A DNA stretch of 64,000 nt, from the NCBI GenBank assembly GCA_008692225.1, contig VICG01000004.1, forward strand, positions 2,480,501-2,544,500, given 5' to 3'. How positions within the stretch are numbered: the first letter of the stretch is position 1; the number at the start of each line of letters is the position of its first letter. The translations under genes and the position numbers were made by a program. The notes beneath the pieces were generated by a model that ran no database searches, had not been told where the DNA came from, and saw nothing but the letters and a program-made list of their open reading frames with translations. Positions 24,690 to 37,565 of the stretch are shown here, in pieces. Source of the DNA: Monilinia fructicola (taxonomy: Eukaryota; Ascomycota; Leotiomycetes; Helotiales; Sclerotiniaceae).

Positions 24690-26086
24690 TTTGAAAGATT
24701 TGAAGTGTTGATGAGGAAGTTTGGTATAAAGTTGTTTGTTTTGTTATAGAGTTGTAGAATTGTGAGATGGAATGTTGATGAGAAAGAATTGGCAAAATTG
24801 GGGGAAGTTGAGGTTTATATTCTGCTCAAAACGGAGCTAAGAGAGGCATTCACTTACTCCCATGGGTTCTTAGTACGTCATACTTGAAGTCATTACCAAG
24901 TTGTTGCTATAAGCAGACAAAGGGAAAGGGCCATTCACTCCAGCTGCAGGAGCTCACAGCTCGGTTGCTATAACAAAGGTGAATCATGAGCTTCCATTGT
25001 TCACCAATGACGTAGAAGCTCTGCTTTTTGTGGCCAATGATAGCTTGTCGAGTAATAGCTCTTTTACATAACTCAGGTTTAGATTGGAGACGTTACCCGT
25101 ACCAGGCTAAAAAGGATCTGGTTTTGTGGTTAAGCGATTTCAATATCCATAGAGCTAAGCTGAAAATGGTAAGACTGGTGTTTTATTTGGTGGAAGAGTA
25201 GCACCAAGAGCTGATCTCTATGTGTTTCCATGCATTGAAAATCGACCAAATGCGGGTTTCCCATGCGGGTAACATAGAGAACCTTGGAAAGGGGTAGATC
25301 CCCCGCTATTTGAATTTGGGGGAGAGAGCGAGTACCAGAAAGAAACACCAGTTCCAAGTCTGAATAATATTTTGATATGCATAAATACTTGCTTTTTGGG
25401 GAGAAAGGGAGGAAATTGGAGTATCTAGAACGCTCCATGCAAAATAATCTCCACTCAAGTAGGCCTCGTGTTCACTGGAATCAATGAATCTGATATACAA
25501 CAATTCCATCCTGTTCCTTCCATGATCCATTTGTTGCAAACACCGATGATCGACCTCGATCTCGATCCTTCTTCCATCCTTTCCTATTTGAATATTTGGT
25601 TTAACATGTGGCGTGTCTCATTTTCCACATTCACATAAGCAGCAGTTTTGAGATTGCCTCGGCCACTCGATGAGCCAAGGTGGGAGATTGGCCGCGCCGT
25701 CGTTGGTCTGGTCTCTGGCAATAGATGGGAAGAACGTCGGAGACTAGAATCTGAACTTCAAACTTCAAAGACCATAAACCATAGATGAGTGATGTTCTTA
25801 CGACGATTACGCATATCTTCCACTTGGTGATATGATCAGAAGGATTATGCTTCTCCGGGGCTTGGGGAGAAGACAATTTTCCATTCGGGCGTTGGCTTAC
25901 CTCGACAGTTGCTCCGTTTCGTGTTGCAAATGATGCCGTGATGGCTTACCTATTATTGGAGAGATTATATACCCTAGGATTCACCGATATCTCTGTACTA
26001 TTACTTGCCTGTCAGCGGGTTCACGCTGCTGTGTTGATATGTTTTTTCTTTTTTCTTTTTCAAATTCCAGATTCAAATAGTGGTGG
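24690..26086. other. 1.4-kb region upstream of grg-1; no supported gene
   Basis: Presumably the grg-1 promoter plus the 3' flank of the AIM32-like gene. Minus-strand frames at 25130-25876 are in three different phases and match nothing I know. Because this window has frequent single-base indels, a broken small gene here cannot be excluded. Confidence 0.45.
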
Positions 26087-27221
26087 TTATATCCTCAAAA
26101 TTTCACCACCTTGTCTAACCCCGCCACGGAACATTTCTTCGATGACTTTTCCTTCCAATATGGTCTTCTGCACAATACCCTCGATGTGTCTCGATTCAAC
26201 CCTCCCATACCAAACCCCACAACCGGCCAACGGATGAGCTTCGCCATTCATTGTCGTCGTATCAGGTGGGATATATAATATAACATTACCAGCAAATTTA
26301 TGTCCCCCAATATGACTTATTAACCCAACTCTTGCAGTTTTCATCCTTGGTTCATTCGGCGCGTCCAAGAGTCCTGTAGAGCTGTCATCACCAACCTCCA
26401 CTGCACTTTTCAGGACTTGTACATCTTTCACCGGCAGAACTCTCTCAAATTCGGCTTGCAAGATTGGACCTGTGATACCACATCTCACGTCTCGTCCCCC
26501 ATGTCCACAGATCAATACCAATATGTCCTTTACGTCTTCTACAGCGGGCAAAAAGTCCGCTTGTTCCTTACTTTGCAGCAAACGATCTTTGTGTATGGGG
26601 GACAAGCTATCATGTGCGGAATGCAGTTTTGTAGGGAGTAAGAACCCTTTGACCAGAGCTTGCACAGAATCGAAGGAAACTCGCGGTAAGAAGGGTATAT
26701 ATTTGAAAGATGGTACTATATAGGCGGAAGTCGTTTGAAGCTCAGGTCGATGCGAGGGAAATCGTAGAAGGAAAGGATGCGTTCGTAATCAAAACATTGT
26801 TGTAGGGCTATGTCACTATTAGTCCCGACTCATTGGAAGTGGAATATAGGGATGGTGATACATCACTATACATCCCACCACGACCAATCAACTCCTTGAT
26901 GTCCGCAGCGAGGTTATCCCCAGAATTCTCTTCCTCGATGCGAGAAGACCAATCTGACTTTCCCGTGCATATCAGGACCTGTTCAGAATATGCAACCATC
27001 GTGCCATTGAGTGACTTTGAATGGTCTATCTCGAAACCTTCTGGCATCACGGGGGTCTCGGCACAACAACATGTTGGAGAGGGGCATTTTGGGATCGTAG
27101 GGAATGGCGGAGCTTTGTAAATTTGAGAGATATGACGCGAGCTCAAAGAACCATAACGAAAAGAAGTGCGCCAAACTGGCCTACACAATGCATGCAACAC
27201 CATGGAGAAAAGAAAGGACAA
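26087..27221 (-). CDS. AIM32: AIM32-like thioredoxin-fold Fe-S protein (sucrase/ferredoxin-like), frame-broken
   Basis: A mitochondrial 'altered inheritance of mitochondria 32' family protein with a thioredoxin-like ferredoxin domain that binds a [2Fe-2S] cluster and functions in mitochondrial thiol redox control (family knowledge). Exon 1 is 27221-26862, the intron 26861-26808 (54 nt) and exon 2 26807-26087. Visible motifs are CPSPTC near the N-terminus, ICTGKSDWSSRIEEE, the cluster-binding CGHGGRDVRCG and the downstream HIGGHKFAGN. The N-terminus is Arg/Ser-rich, compatible with mitochondrial targeting. Exon 2 changes frame once, inside 26741-26788. The likeliest place is the AAA run at 26759-26761 (one base too many); without that base the frame runs straight from NASFPST into HRPELQTTSAY and the coding length becomes a multiple of three (359 aa). 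I read it as a consensus error; a very recent mutation is the alternative. Confidence 0.88.
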
Positions 27222-27359
27222 GAATGCTTGTCAATAACACAGAGTACCTACTTTGAATACTTTCTTGCGAGATCAAAGTTTGTCTTATCTATCATCGCTG
27301 TATTCTTATCTCCGGCTCGTATATGACATAATACCCAAAGAAACTCTCGATATGTCCGG

Positions 27360-27890
27360 TACGTAGATAGGTACCTACCTAGTAGTATACGGAGGTATGT
27401 GAGGCTAGTTTTATATTACACCGCCTGTACTCAACAGGGCTGAAGTGTATGGGCAGAATTATTTAGTCTATGGCAGAATGTCAAAGGCGGTGTAACCAAA
27501 CTTGGTCTATACACCTAGGTACCTACCTACCTAGGTAGGTAGGTATTAATAAGCACCTAGGTACTAGTTAGGTAGGTACTCTTTTATTATTATGTTACTG
27601 TATGTTGATTGAGATTCTATCACCTACCTAGGTAGCTAATGCTGTAGTTGTTGACACCTGCTCACCTGCTCACCTGCTCACCTGCTTGCTGCCCACCTGG
27701 CTACTAGGCACCCACCTCCCTACCTACCGACCTAGTACTCATCACGTGATTGTCTCGTAGTTACGGCAGGTAAGGTACCACCTAGGTATCTTCTTATGCA
27801 GTAGAACTATCCATGGATATCTCAAGTTGACAATCCGCTGCCTAGCAAGGGTTAGTTCCCGGGCCAGTGCCGAAGCATACCTAGTAGGTA
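27360..27890. repeat. Cluster of CCTAGGTA/GGTACCTA palindromic motifs
   Basis: Many overlapping copies of ACCTAGGT, GTACCTAC and their complements occur (e.g. 27362-27385, 27512-27580, 27622-27636, 27774-27790). Several can pair with each other. Isolated copies also appear elsewhere in the window (about 21530, 40665, 60580, 61304). Confidence 0.75.
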
Positions 27891-28001
27891 GAAACTCTAC
27901 TTTATATATATCAAGATAAAACAAACAATAATATAGTGCCCGTGTATGAAAAGTGTCTTCAAATCAATAATATATTTATGTTTCTATAAAATCCTAAAAA
28001 T

Positions 28002-28030
28002 CATGCAAATCATGCAAATCATGCAAATCA
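28002..28030. repeat. Triplicated ATGCAAATC
   Basis: Three head-to-tail copies of a nine-base unit about 380 nt upstream of the TDP1 start codon. Confidence 0.85.
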
Positions 28031-28411
28031 CATAAACCCTCCAAACCCTATCACATCCTTCGATAGCTTTTTATCTTCTTTGTTTTGTTTCTTCATCTAC
28101 CCATCTACAAGACCAGTTGAGATGATGAAGACACTAGCCCTAGGTGAGTGAAATCTTTCAAGGTTACCCGTGGACCTATTGGGTAGAAGGTTACATCCAT
28201 TGCCTATCTACCTACCTATTCTTTATGCCTCGTTGCCTGGTCCATTCACTACCTCGAGGTCCATGTTTCTGGTCGTTGTTATACGCGACCCAAAACCTTT
28301 CCGATTTTGATATCAACAACATTCCAAGGTTATCTGTTACTCCAGGAGTACGTCGCAATCCTTTTATCAAAGGTACTCTTTACATACCTGATCTCTACAA
28401 CTACTACAACC

Positions 28412-31400
28412 ATGTCCGACTCGGAAATGGATGAAGAATTGAAAAAGGCAATTGCCCTATCTTTACAAACTTCATCGCCGCTTCCAATCCATGAGAAGAA
28501 TCGTATCGATCTCACGATATCAGATAATGAAAACGATGATGATGATGACCTTGATGACGACCTTGATGCACCTGTCACGACGCATTTTCAAACTCTCGCA
28601 AGCTCAACATGTTCCTGATACCAGCACGGGTATTAAAGTCGGTCCCAGTTCTCAAGGTAAGTGTACTGTGTGCTCCCAACAGTTTTAGACTGATTTATCT
28701 GATAATTTGGATTCTGACTTTATATGTAGTCTCTAGCCAGCAAAGCGCCACAATACTCAATAGCTTGAACCGTAAGCAGATGGAGGAACAACGCATAGCA
28801 AGAGCTCAACTGAGGAGTAAAGCATCAAATGTCGTTTCTAAGAAAAGAAAAGCATCGGTTTCCTCGCCGGCATCTTTACTTGGTGAACATCGTCAGCCAA
28901 AAGTCTCTCGGTCTGGATCAACATTTTCTGAAGAGCCAGATGAACGCCACCGGAACAAGTCTATGGGTCAAAAAACCCACCGAGAATGGAGCAGACAATG
29001 CCCTCGATAAGGCAGCCCGTAGACCCGCAAATCCAGAATCCCATACAGATATAGGAACGTCTGGCACCTACGCCAAGCTGCCCATAGATGTTAAACCAGG
29101 AGGTGATGTCTCAGGTGCCGGTATTCAATTCCCCCATGGAGTAGTGAAAAAGACTTGGGCTGATGGTTTCCCCCGGGAGGATGACATCAAAATTGAAGAG
29201 GTTCTCCAACATTCAACTCTTCAGCATGCCGTGTTGAGCGCCTTTCAAGTAGAACCAGATTGGGTAATATCAAAACTCCTAAGGACTACAAAAGTTATCT
29301 GGGTCTTACAAGCGAAGACCGAAGCCGAAGTAAGTACAATGTCTTAACCCTACATGCATTTGGTACCTGCTTGAAGTTTTCCTTGATTCCCTTTTCAAGC
29401 CTTCCCATGTTCTCTTTTTACCCCCCCCCCAGACCCGTTATCGATGCGGCCAGGTGGAACATAGTTCTTACCTCCTTGCACGGCCAACACAGGAAAGAAA
29501 GGCTATTTGGATGGAGAAAACTATAAACCATATCAGAGCGTCAAATGAGTTTGACAGTTCAGACTTATCCCGCAGATCGGAACAATTTGCAATCCGGTAT
29601 ATTGGTACCATTTGGCACCCGAAGATATTGATTTGAGACATTGAGAGACTTTGGGATGCTACCACTTTCGAGTTAATGTGATCATTCAATGTTTCCAATT
29701 GTTCCAGCTGCAGTCTATCAACGACCCGGGTTGATATATTGCATTCAGTTTGTATATTCACTTCACTTTCGACGCCGGCTTTCTTTCGAGCATGCATTTG
29801 GTCATAACATCATATTTCCAAATGTTCACGAAAGCTTTGAGATCTGAACTGCAGCCCGGGCCGTTAGAAACCCAGGATTCGGTATCAAGACAATGTGTTT
29901 TCCATTTTCTGTCACTACTAGAGGATCGTGGGATGAAAGTCATCCACTGTGTTTTAAATGCCATGTCGGCTGATATTTTCTAGAAACTGAACTATCAATC
30001 ATCGGCACCAGAGACTTTTCGATTTTGCTTTCCCTCGATGAAAGGCAACGTTAACATCATGCACTCAAAACTCCAACTCCTGGCGCATGAAACACATCTG
30101 CGACTTGTGATACCTTCTGCAAACTTGACGCCATACGATTGGGGAGAGAGCGGTGGTATTATGGAAAACGTGAGGGACTCACAGACAACTCAAGATTGAA
30201 ACTAATATCATTCGACCAGGTCGTATTTTTGATTGATCTTCCAAGATTGCCCAATGGTGAAAGAGCATCTGACGACCAATTAACACCATTTGCAATGGAG
30301 TTGCTTTACTTTCTTAGGGCCATGGAACTGCCACCTAAGACGTTAGAGAGTTTGAGAAGTTTTGACTATTCTAAGACTTATCATCTGGCATTTGTACATT
30401 CCATGTGTGTACATTCTTTATCATAAGCCCTTGAACTTTGACTCCCTCTAACCTCAGTCAGCGGAGGGTCTCATTCTGGCATGGAATTGCAACGAACTGG
30501 CTATCCTGGTTTGGGTAGATCTGTAAGCAGCCTTGGGTTGAATACAGACCAACCCTTGGAGGTTGATTTCGTAGTAAGCTCAGATTCATACATCACTCAA
30601 CAGGATAGAACGTTGTTATTTGGGTGCTAACCCCAACAGACTGCGTCTGTGGGCAGCCTTGATGACCGCTTTCTCCGAACAATATATTTGGCATCACAAG
30701 GTAAGCATGCTATGTTGACATTTGCATCATTTCCGAACTTTCCCCAGACTTTAATTTATGAACTGCCTTATCACGCGGATAATGGCATCCGCAGCGCGCG
30801 GATCACATATTCGCAGGGTTCAAGTAGACCCTCTTATACGAGCACATAATTTTCTCTTGTTGTCGCTTAACGGGGTACTGAATTATAATACAAATAGGTG
30901 ATAATGGATACAAGGAATATAAGTGGAGAACAGAGAAGTCGAAATCGGACACCGTGATGGAGAGACAGCTCTCAGTAGAAATTGGGCGCCAGTTCCGCGT
31001 GTATTTTCCCAGGTATGTTTATCAAGCTGGCAAATTAGAATTGGTTATTAAATACCCGTACAGCAAAAAAAACAGTTCTAGAAAGCAAGGGTGGTACAGA
31101 TGTAAGAAAACTTCAAATTCGGAAACGAATGATCGTTACCAGGATAATGATTCCTAACTGTCTCTGACTTTACGATTTGCAGGCCGCTGGCACGATTTGC
31201 TTTCGATCGAAGTGGTACGATGCGAGTGGCTTCCCAAGAAACATCATGCGTGATTGTCAAAGTCGTAGAAAGGGATTATTGATGCACAACAAGATGCTAT
31301 TCGTAAGATCCCGAAAGGCTCAACAGAGTACATGCCCTATCGCATGGGCATATATTGGTAGCGCAAATCTTTCCGAAAGTGCATGGCAAGTCTTTCCTGT

Positions 31401-31720
31401 TTTCATATGACACATAACACTTACTTTCCCCGAAATCTCGCTGCAGAGCGATAATGCCAGCGCAGACTGCCAGCTAACCTACCGAATTCAGGGGCCGTAT
31501 GGTGAAGGACCGAGTAACAAAGGAGCCTAAGTTGAATTGCAGAAATTGGGAATGCGGTGTTTTGTTTTCCGTCTCCTTCACCGTTCTCAATACACCTGCT
31601 GTCACTAAATCGGAAATACCGACCATGGATGCTTTTGATGGGTCCATCCCCGTGCCCATGGTTTTCCCGGCCAATGTGTATGGATCGAAGTCTCCTTGGT
31701 ATTACGACGAAAATTCTTGA
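28412..31720 (+). CDS. TDP1: Tyrosyl-DNA phosphodiesterase 1 with N-terminal ubiquitin-interacting motif; three frame breaks
   Basis: A DNA-repair enzyme that removes topoisomerase I peptides from DNA 3' ends. Ten exons: 28412-28656, 28730-29329, 29984-30169, 30220-30404, 30462-30573, 30640-30700, 30898-31012, 31064-31101, 31183-31385, 31492-31720. Residues about 7-20 (DEELKKAIALSLQ) are a UIM, followed by an acidic run. The phospholipase D-like core shows both HxK motifs: MHSKLQLL with VIPSANLTPYDWGE, and LLMHNKMLF with AYIGSANLSESAWG. VHSIGGSHSG lies between them. Apparent one-base insertions break the frame in exon 1 (TTTT, 28585-28588), exon 2 (A6, 28970-28975) and exon 8 (A8, 31065-31072). 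Allowing for them, every splice phase agrees and the length is 656 aa. Intron 2 is 654 nt, unusually long here. The last intron is GC-AG (TG|GCAAGT). Confidence 0.92.
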
Positions 31721-34700
31721 TCAAGCTAATCCTCCGTTGCGATGATTTTCCTATTGGATAATTGGAGCACCCCTAACATTAAGCTAAGGTGGGGTCCATG
31801 GATGAGCCTACCCCCCCTACAGCCTACAGCCTTCGATGGCGTTATGGGCGGAAAGTCTTGGTTTCAAATGCGGTATGCCACGTGCTGTTGGGTATTAAAA
31901 ATACATCGATACAACTCTTTCATGATAAGCACGCAGCCTAGCATACAGATCTGCAAAGTACAACATCCACAACCGCTAGGGATGTACTGTAGATTCTGTG
32001 CAACGTGTTCGTAGTGTAGTGTTTATGATTACTTTAACATGAATGCTAGCTTTTGACTTGGAGACAATGCGGAGAAAGTCCTAGCCAGCACCTTGCTACG
32101 TTGAGAACAATGGAGAAATTCATGGTAGCCATCATGCCGAACCCTTGAAAACAGATGCAGAGGCGCCGAGATAGCAATGTGCCTCTTTCATGACGGTGAA
32201 GAGAAACTGCTCCGAATACGGCGAGCCCCTCTTCCTAGGACAACTGTACCGGTAATGCTGATCAATTGCCGACGCTGTCGACATCCCATGGGGAGCTTGA
32301 TCTCGTATCGATACCGATTTGAATAAAATTATTCTATGATATGCTTGTTTTCCAAAAGATCGGTGTCTAATTCAAAAGATGCAAGCCCAGCATTTCCATC
32401 CTGCACAGCCCCATGACGGACATTATACTAACCTTGCCCTTGCGCGGGCTTTGCAGGTAAATGCAAATGCATGACGAAAGTCTAGCATACTTTACATTAT
32501 TATCAAGAACCCCCAAAAATCTGAATATCTTTCAAAGGAATCAGATTCTGATTGTACGTGCAACAGTGTAGTGCTCACTGACAAGAAAATATACTACGCA
32601 TGGCGTACATTTGCCACGTTCGTCCATTGTTTTACCTATACCCAATGTCCAAAACACTGCAGTTTAGAAAGGCAGGGCGAGCGACATATGTTAGCCCGGC
32701 AAACCCTGATTTTGGTATAAATCAATTCCAGGTCCTTTCAATCAACCCACAGACCGCCCCTCTTCCTCATCTCATAGAATTACTACTGTACAGTACTCCG
32801 TATAAATCAGAGCCCACTTCAAGATCACGGACATTATGTTCAAACACCGCATCTCGATACTGAGACAATGTTGGAGACAAAATTCAGACAATGTTTGGAA
32901 GAATTCAAAGAATACAGTATTTGCATCTTGGCAAGATCGTAGCTGCTTGACACGACAACTTCACCCCCATGCCTTTCGAAACGGCGAAACCGATACTGTA
33001 CATACTCTGCAAAGCTTCGGCGATCTTCACTGGCATAATTGCCGATCAATCTGCGCGTGCCACTTTCCCACTTTGCCCACTTCAGCCGTTGGGCAGCGGT
33101 GGCTCACTGTACAGTGTACAGTGTAATCATATCAGAAACAGCAAGGGTGCAGCGCTTGATAGGAAGCTCATTGAGAAAAGCGTCTACAGTAGTAGCACTC
33201 AAAGAAATTGCTTTTGTTAATCTCAGAGCAGCATTGACAAGGACCACGCCAGTGAATATCTGCTACTACTAGAGCCACCAGGGTAACACAAGAGTTCGTT
33301 TTGGTGGGGGGATATTCAATCTATTGTACGGTAGTTGGGGTCGAAGTCGGTACTGAAATCTGGTGCAAAATGATTATGTGGACAACCCCCCCGCTAATCC
33401 AGGATATCCAGGATCTGCCCTTGAAGAGAGAGATATGAGACCAAAATTCTGGACTAGGCTCAGTAAAATCAGCGGTGGAACTCCGGTCAATTTCCGACCG
33501 TCTCATCAAATCCGACACTGCGTGTATCTACGAATAGGACCACAGATTTTCAGTTATTGTTCATTAATTAACTCGCCTTGGCGCAGGTCCTTTTTACCCT
33601 AATTTGGAGACGCAGGGCTTACTATAGGTGGACATTTGGATAGACAGACTGACAAATCTGTTTGACAGCCAATCTTCAATCTTCAATCTTCAATTGTTGA
33701 AAAGTTGAAGCAGGGGAGGGGGCGGGCGGATGAGGGTGAAGAATCAGTCGCAGACTCACAGAGTCACAGCATCGATAATCCTCAAAACATTTCTCACCCA
33801 AAATACAACCTTGAATACATCTTGGCGTTTGTCGGCTGTAATTGGAATAGCTGTGAGCATAATCATACGATTAAAACGGTAAATAGCCATATACCCTACG
33901 CCAACCGGGTCACCCGTAAAGTCGGTTGATGCTATCGCAACTAAATGTATCTGATTGGCTGCAGTGAGCAGCCCGGCTATCTTCTGCTAGCCGGACTGAG
34001 TTGGAGGATGGTGGATGGTGAGCCTAAGTTCGAAGCCTCGAAGAATCGATGATTCGATGATCATAGCTTAATCCCCTATGTTCAATAGTGTTACTGTTTT
34101 AGACATCTGATTACGGCTCGCCTACGCTCTGGCACTCTAGCTTATTCAATAGAGCGTGTTGAAGGTACGGTAGAGCAGACTAAGATCAAAAATCCCACAG
34201 CCTATCTCAAAATGTACATTCCATGCATAAATCTGTATTCGGCATTCTACCGATATACTGGCTAATGTTATCGCGGCCTGGAATAATTCAGTCTCTACTC
34301 CGTACTGTACCGTCGCGAAGAACCCTAGCTATATTCAAAAGTAGCTTCCAAATTGAACCGGATTAAATTCCGATTCGTCAGTTCTTCGTCAAGCGTCCGC
34401 ACTCGTACACTAACGCTTCGCCCCAATCATATGCGTGAAGCTAGGTATAGAGCATAACTACGTCGGTGGCGTCACACACGATACCACTTCCGATTGCTTT
34501 TTCTGACTCCTCGTCCTCAGAATCAGTATCGGGTGCTAGGTGCTCACTTACCACTCACTGTCATTTGAATACACTGAAACTAGTTGCCAATGATATGCTG
34601 TTCACCGTTCATCACGTACCAGTCTGTACAGGGCTTCTTTGTTCTCTCGCATGGATTCATAGATATAACTGCACGAAAAGCGTAAAACTTACGATCCATC

Positions 34701-37429
34701 TCTGCAACGCGGAGAAATAAAGCATGGTTGATTGTGCTTATCCAAACCCATACTGTGTACCGCACACAGACTTTCCCATACATACCGCAAAGTTCATCGC
34801 AAAGGCTAGAATTCGATTTAGGGGATGGGAAAAAATGAACGACGCTCTTAGCTCTAAAGTCAAATCAAATTGCCGTCGAAGTTTGTGCTCGGATAATTTT
34901 GTTAAATGCGTGCTAAACTGGTTCGAAGTCCACCAGAATCTGAGAACTAGAAAACTCTAATGCACAAAATCAAAAGTTTAATCACACCAAGTATCTGTGG
35001 CAAAGGGTCTAAGCAATGGCTAAAATAGTGCTGATCACTCGTGAATATAGTAATAGACCAGAATTGGTGTTGGTATTTTGGCAACTGATGTAATGATGAA
35101 GTCACTGTATACCGAGTACGGAGTTGTAGCATGTTGATTAAAAGGAGAAAAAGTATTGTTTATAGACCTGCTCTAGTATAGATATATCTATCTATATCTA
35201 TATATATATATATATATATAGTTCTTCGTGTTCCTCGCTCGACAGGATGTTTGCAGGTTCAAGGTACATGGCAGTACAGGACGACGAGTGCTTGGATTGG
35301 GCTTGATCTTGCAAACCAGGATGACACGCAATGAGGGGAAGAACCAGATGAACCCATACTGATCATACCGATCGCAGTGACAAGGACTTCACTTGAAATC
35401 ACTCGCCATTAGGATCGACGAAGAAGTTTCTCCAATCCGTTACACCGTCCACCCTCAGGTGCACAGTCAGTTCCAATGTTTCCCGAGTACAGAGGACTGA
35501 AGAGATCTTTCGAGGACCGAAAGCTAAGCTTTGTGTGCGCTCGTACGGTACCCCTTACCGAAAAACCTCGGTTCACCTCAGAAAGTCTCACTCAGTAAGT
35601 TTGAAAAGCGATATGTGGTGCAGGACCTGCTACGGCTTGAGTACACCGGACCGTGCAAACTGGTGAAAGGAGACGCCTCTGTAAATCTCAAATTCTGATC
35701 ATCTTGTCATTACCACCTTGTTTGGACTTTACCTATTTCATCAGAGACGCCCAAGGTGTTTCGACTTGTTTGAAACGCTCAGAAATGAGCCAGATGCTAA
35801 TAATAACACTACTACCGAACACCGCGTGCGTTGAATATCTGACAACGGCAGGGAGCATGTCAACTTTTCAACTTAAGGCATCCACAACGCTTTGCCTTCA
35901 GGGACTGACCATAGCGACTGCAGTACAAACCTGTGATGAGCAACGTACGGATTCAAAAAGCTAAATTAACTTTCATTTAGATAATTTTATGTGCGTGGTT
36001 GACACTTCCTACCGATAGCTTAAAGGAGAGATAGTATGAACTCTCTGGTATTTGAGTTTCCTGACTGCAAAACAATCATCTATTGAAACCAATAGAAAGG
36101 GGGCTTTCTCTACTATATCTTGTTGTAGGATAGTAACACGTATCAAGCATTGTTTAGGCTAGTATTTCTCCGAGAACTCGGTAGCTCTGGTGTCTTCCAC
36201 CGCCTGCAAACACCGTGTCCCCTATGCCGTAGAACCAGAGAGCATTTCAAGCGTGAATTGATCAATGCTAATGGTCGAGTCTCTGTGTAGTATGTACAAA
36301 ATGCTGATCTACTCTTGTGTGATATTATCTTCGGTGTTTATTTCATCCGGTATGTCAAATATCAATGTCAGCTTTTGTGAACCCATGCTTGCGTATTCGG
36401 TATTGTGTAGACTAACCATACCTCGTCAGTCTATTCTGGAAACAATCTACAGCGATGTTGTGTATGAAATTAAGTCTCCAGACTACAGGCATAAAGAACG
36501 ACTACGGAAATTTCCCACTTCCAAAATGGCCGAATCCTGGCACTCAGGATGAGCAGAGAGCGCAATGCATCAGCACCACAGGCATTTTAGTTATACGCTT
36601 GTAGGGACTATCTTTCAGGCGGAGTATGGGCCCCAGGACTAGTGCCCAGATAGTAGACATCATTATCCGCTCTTTATCTTCATTTGCTCATGGTGTATAT
36701 TTCATGGTCCTCTCTCAGAAACTCGAGCGTGGGCCGCAAGCAGCCCTGATCATGAATAATAACTGAGTCCTGAGTCCCTGCATCCCTAAGTGTAACACAG
36801 CTTGGAAGTTAATATCTGAGGATGCTTGTACCGGCGATGAACCATTGAGAAAACAGCCGGATCCCATGTAGCCAAATGCACAGATGTACTGTGTGTGATG
36901 GATCATGGAAAGGATACACAAGTCATACCCAGCAAGCACCTCTGGCCAAAAGTCTTGGTATGTCCACTTCTCAACCTCGACATCGATTTCCACCCGCTAC
37001 CATGCATTACAGATTAGGACGAAATTGGTTTCGTCGAAATCAAGAGAGACTTGTACAAAGCGATCAAGTTAATGCCTGGCGTACCAAATAAGTCTGGAAT
37101 CATTGATGTCCGTCTGTTACAAAATCCACTTTTCAAACGTTTTCTTTCTTCACTCCTTCCCTCCTTAAGTTAAGCGTGTCAAATCCGCTACTTTTTTCCT
37201 CTCTGCTAAATCATGTGAAATATATTTTAGCTTAATTTCTTTCTCCCCGCAACTTCTTTCTTCTCAATTGCTCCTTCAATTCTTGATGTTTGTTCCTTCA
37301 TCTAAACAAAAACCTTCTTATGGACATGAAAAAGTAACTTTTTCCTCATTCTCATCTTCATCTTCATTTGAATAGGTCCATTGATTCATCGATTCATCGA
37401 CTCACTGATTCGTTGTCTTCTCACCTTGT

Positions 37430-37565
37430 TCATCCTCATCATCATCATCATCACCATCATCACCAGCACCATCACCAGCACCAGCACCATCACCCTCACC
37501 AGCACCAGCACCATCACCCTCTTCATCATCACCAGCACCATAACCATCATCATCGTCACCATCAA
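37430..37565. repeat. CAT/CAC/CAG trinucleotide-rich tract
   Basis: About 135 bp of trinucleotides built on CAT, CAC and CAG. It opens spurious His-rich and Ile/Thr-rich frames. Not counted as coding. Confidence 0.85.

Larger units (their letters stand above)
27222..28411. other. Shared divergent promoter region of AIM32-like and TDP1, with palindrome-rich repeats
   Basis: A 1.2-kb region between two divergently transcribed genes. 27360-27900 is crowded with ACCTAGGT/GGTACC-type palindromes. A CTGCTCAC-type eight-base tandem lies at 27652-27690. Three copies of the nine-base unit ATGCAAATC lie at 28002-28030. No gene is seen. Confidence 0.6.

Noticed and set aside
25130..25876. Cluster of minus-strand frames upstream of grg-1
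   Set aside because: Three phases and no domain; kept only as a note because homopolymer indels could hide a small gene.
26741..26861. A longer AIM32 intron ending at CTGAG instead of a frame break
   Set aside because: It is in frame, but it would remove the conserved PYNNVLITNASFPS segment and end at a poor acceptor.
29430..29640. Possible extra TDP1 exon after the C10 run
   Set aside because: It would insert about 65 residues unlike any TDP1 between two segments that join perfectly without it, and it ends in a stop.
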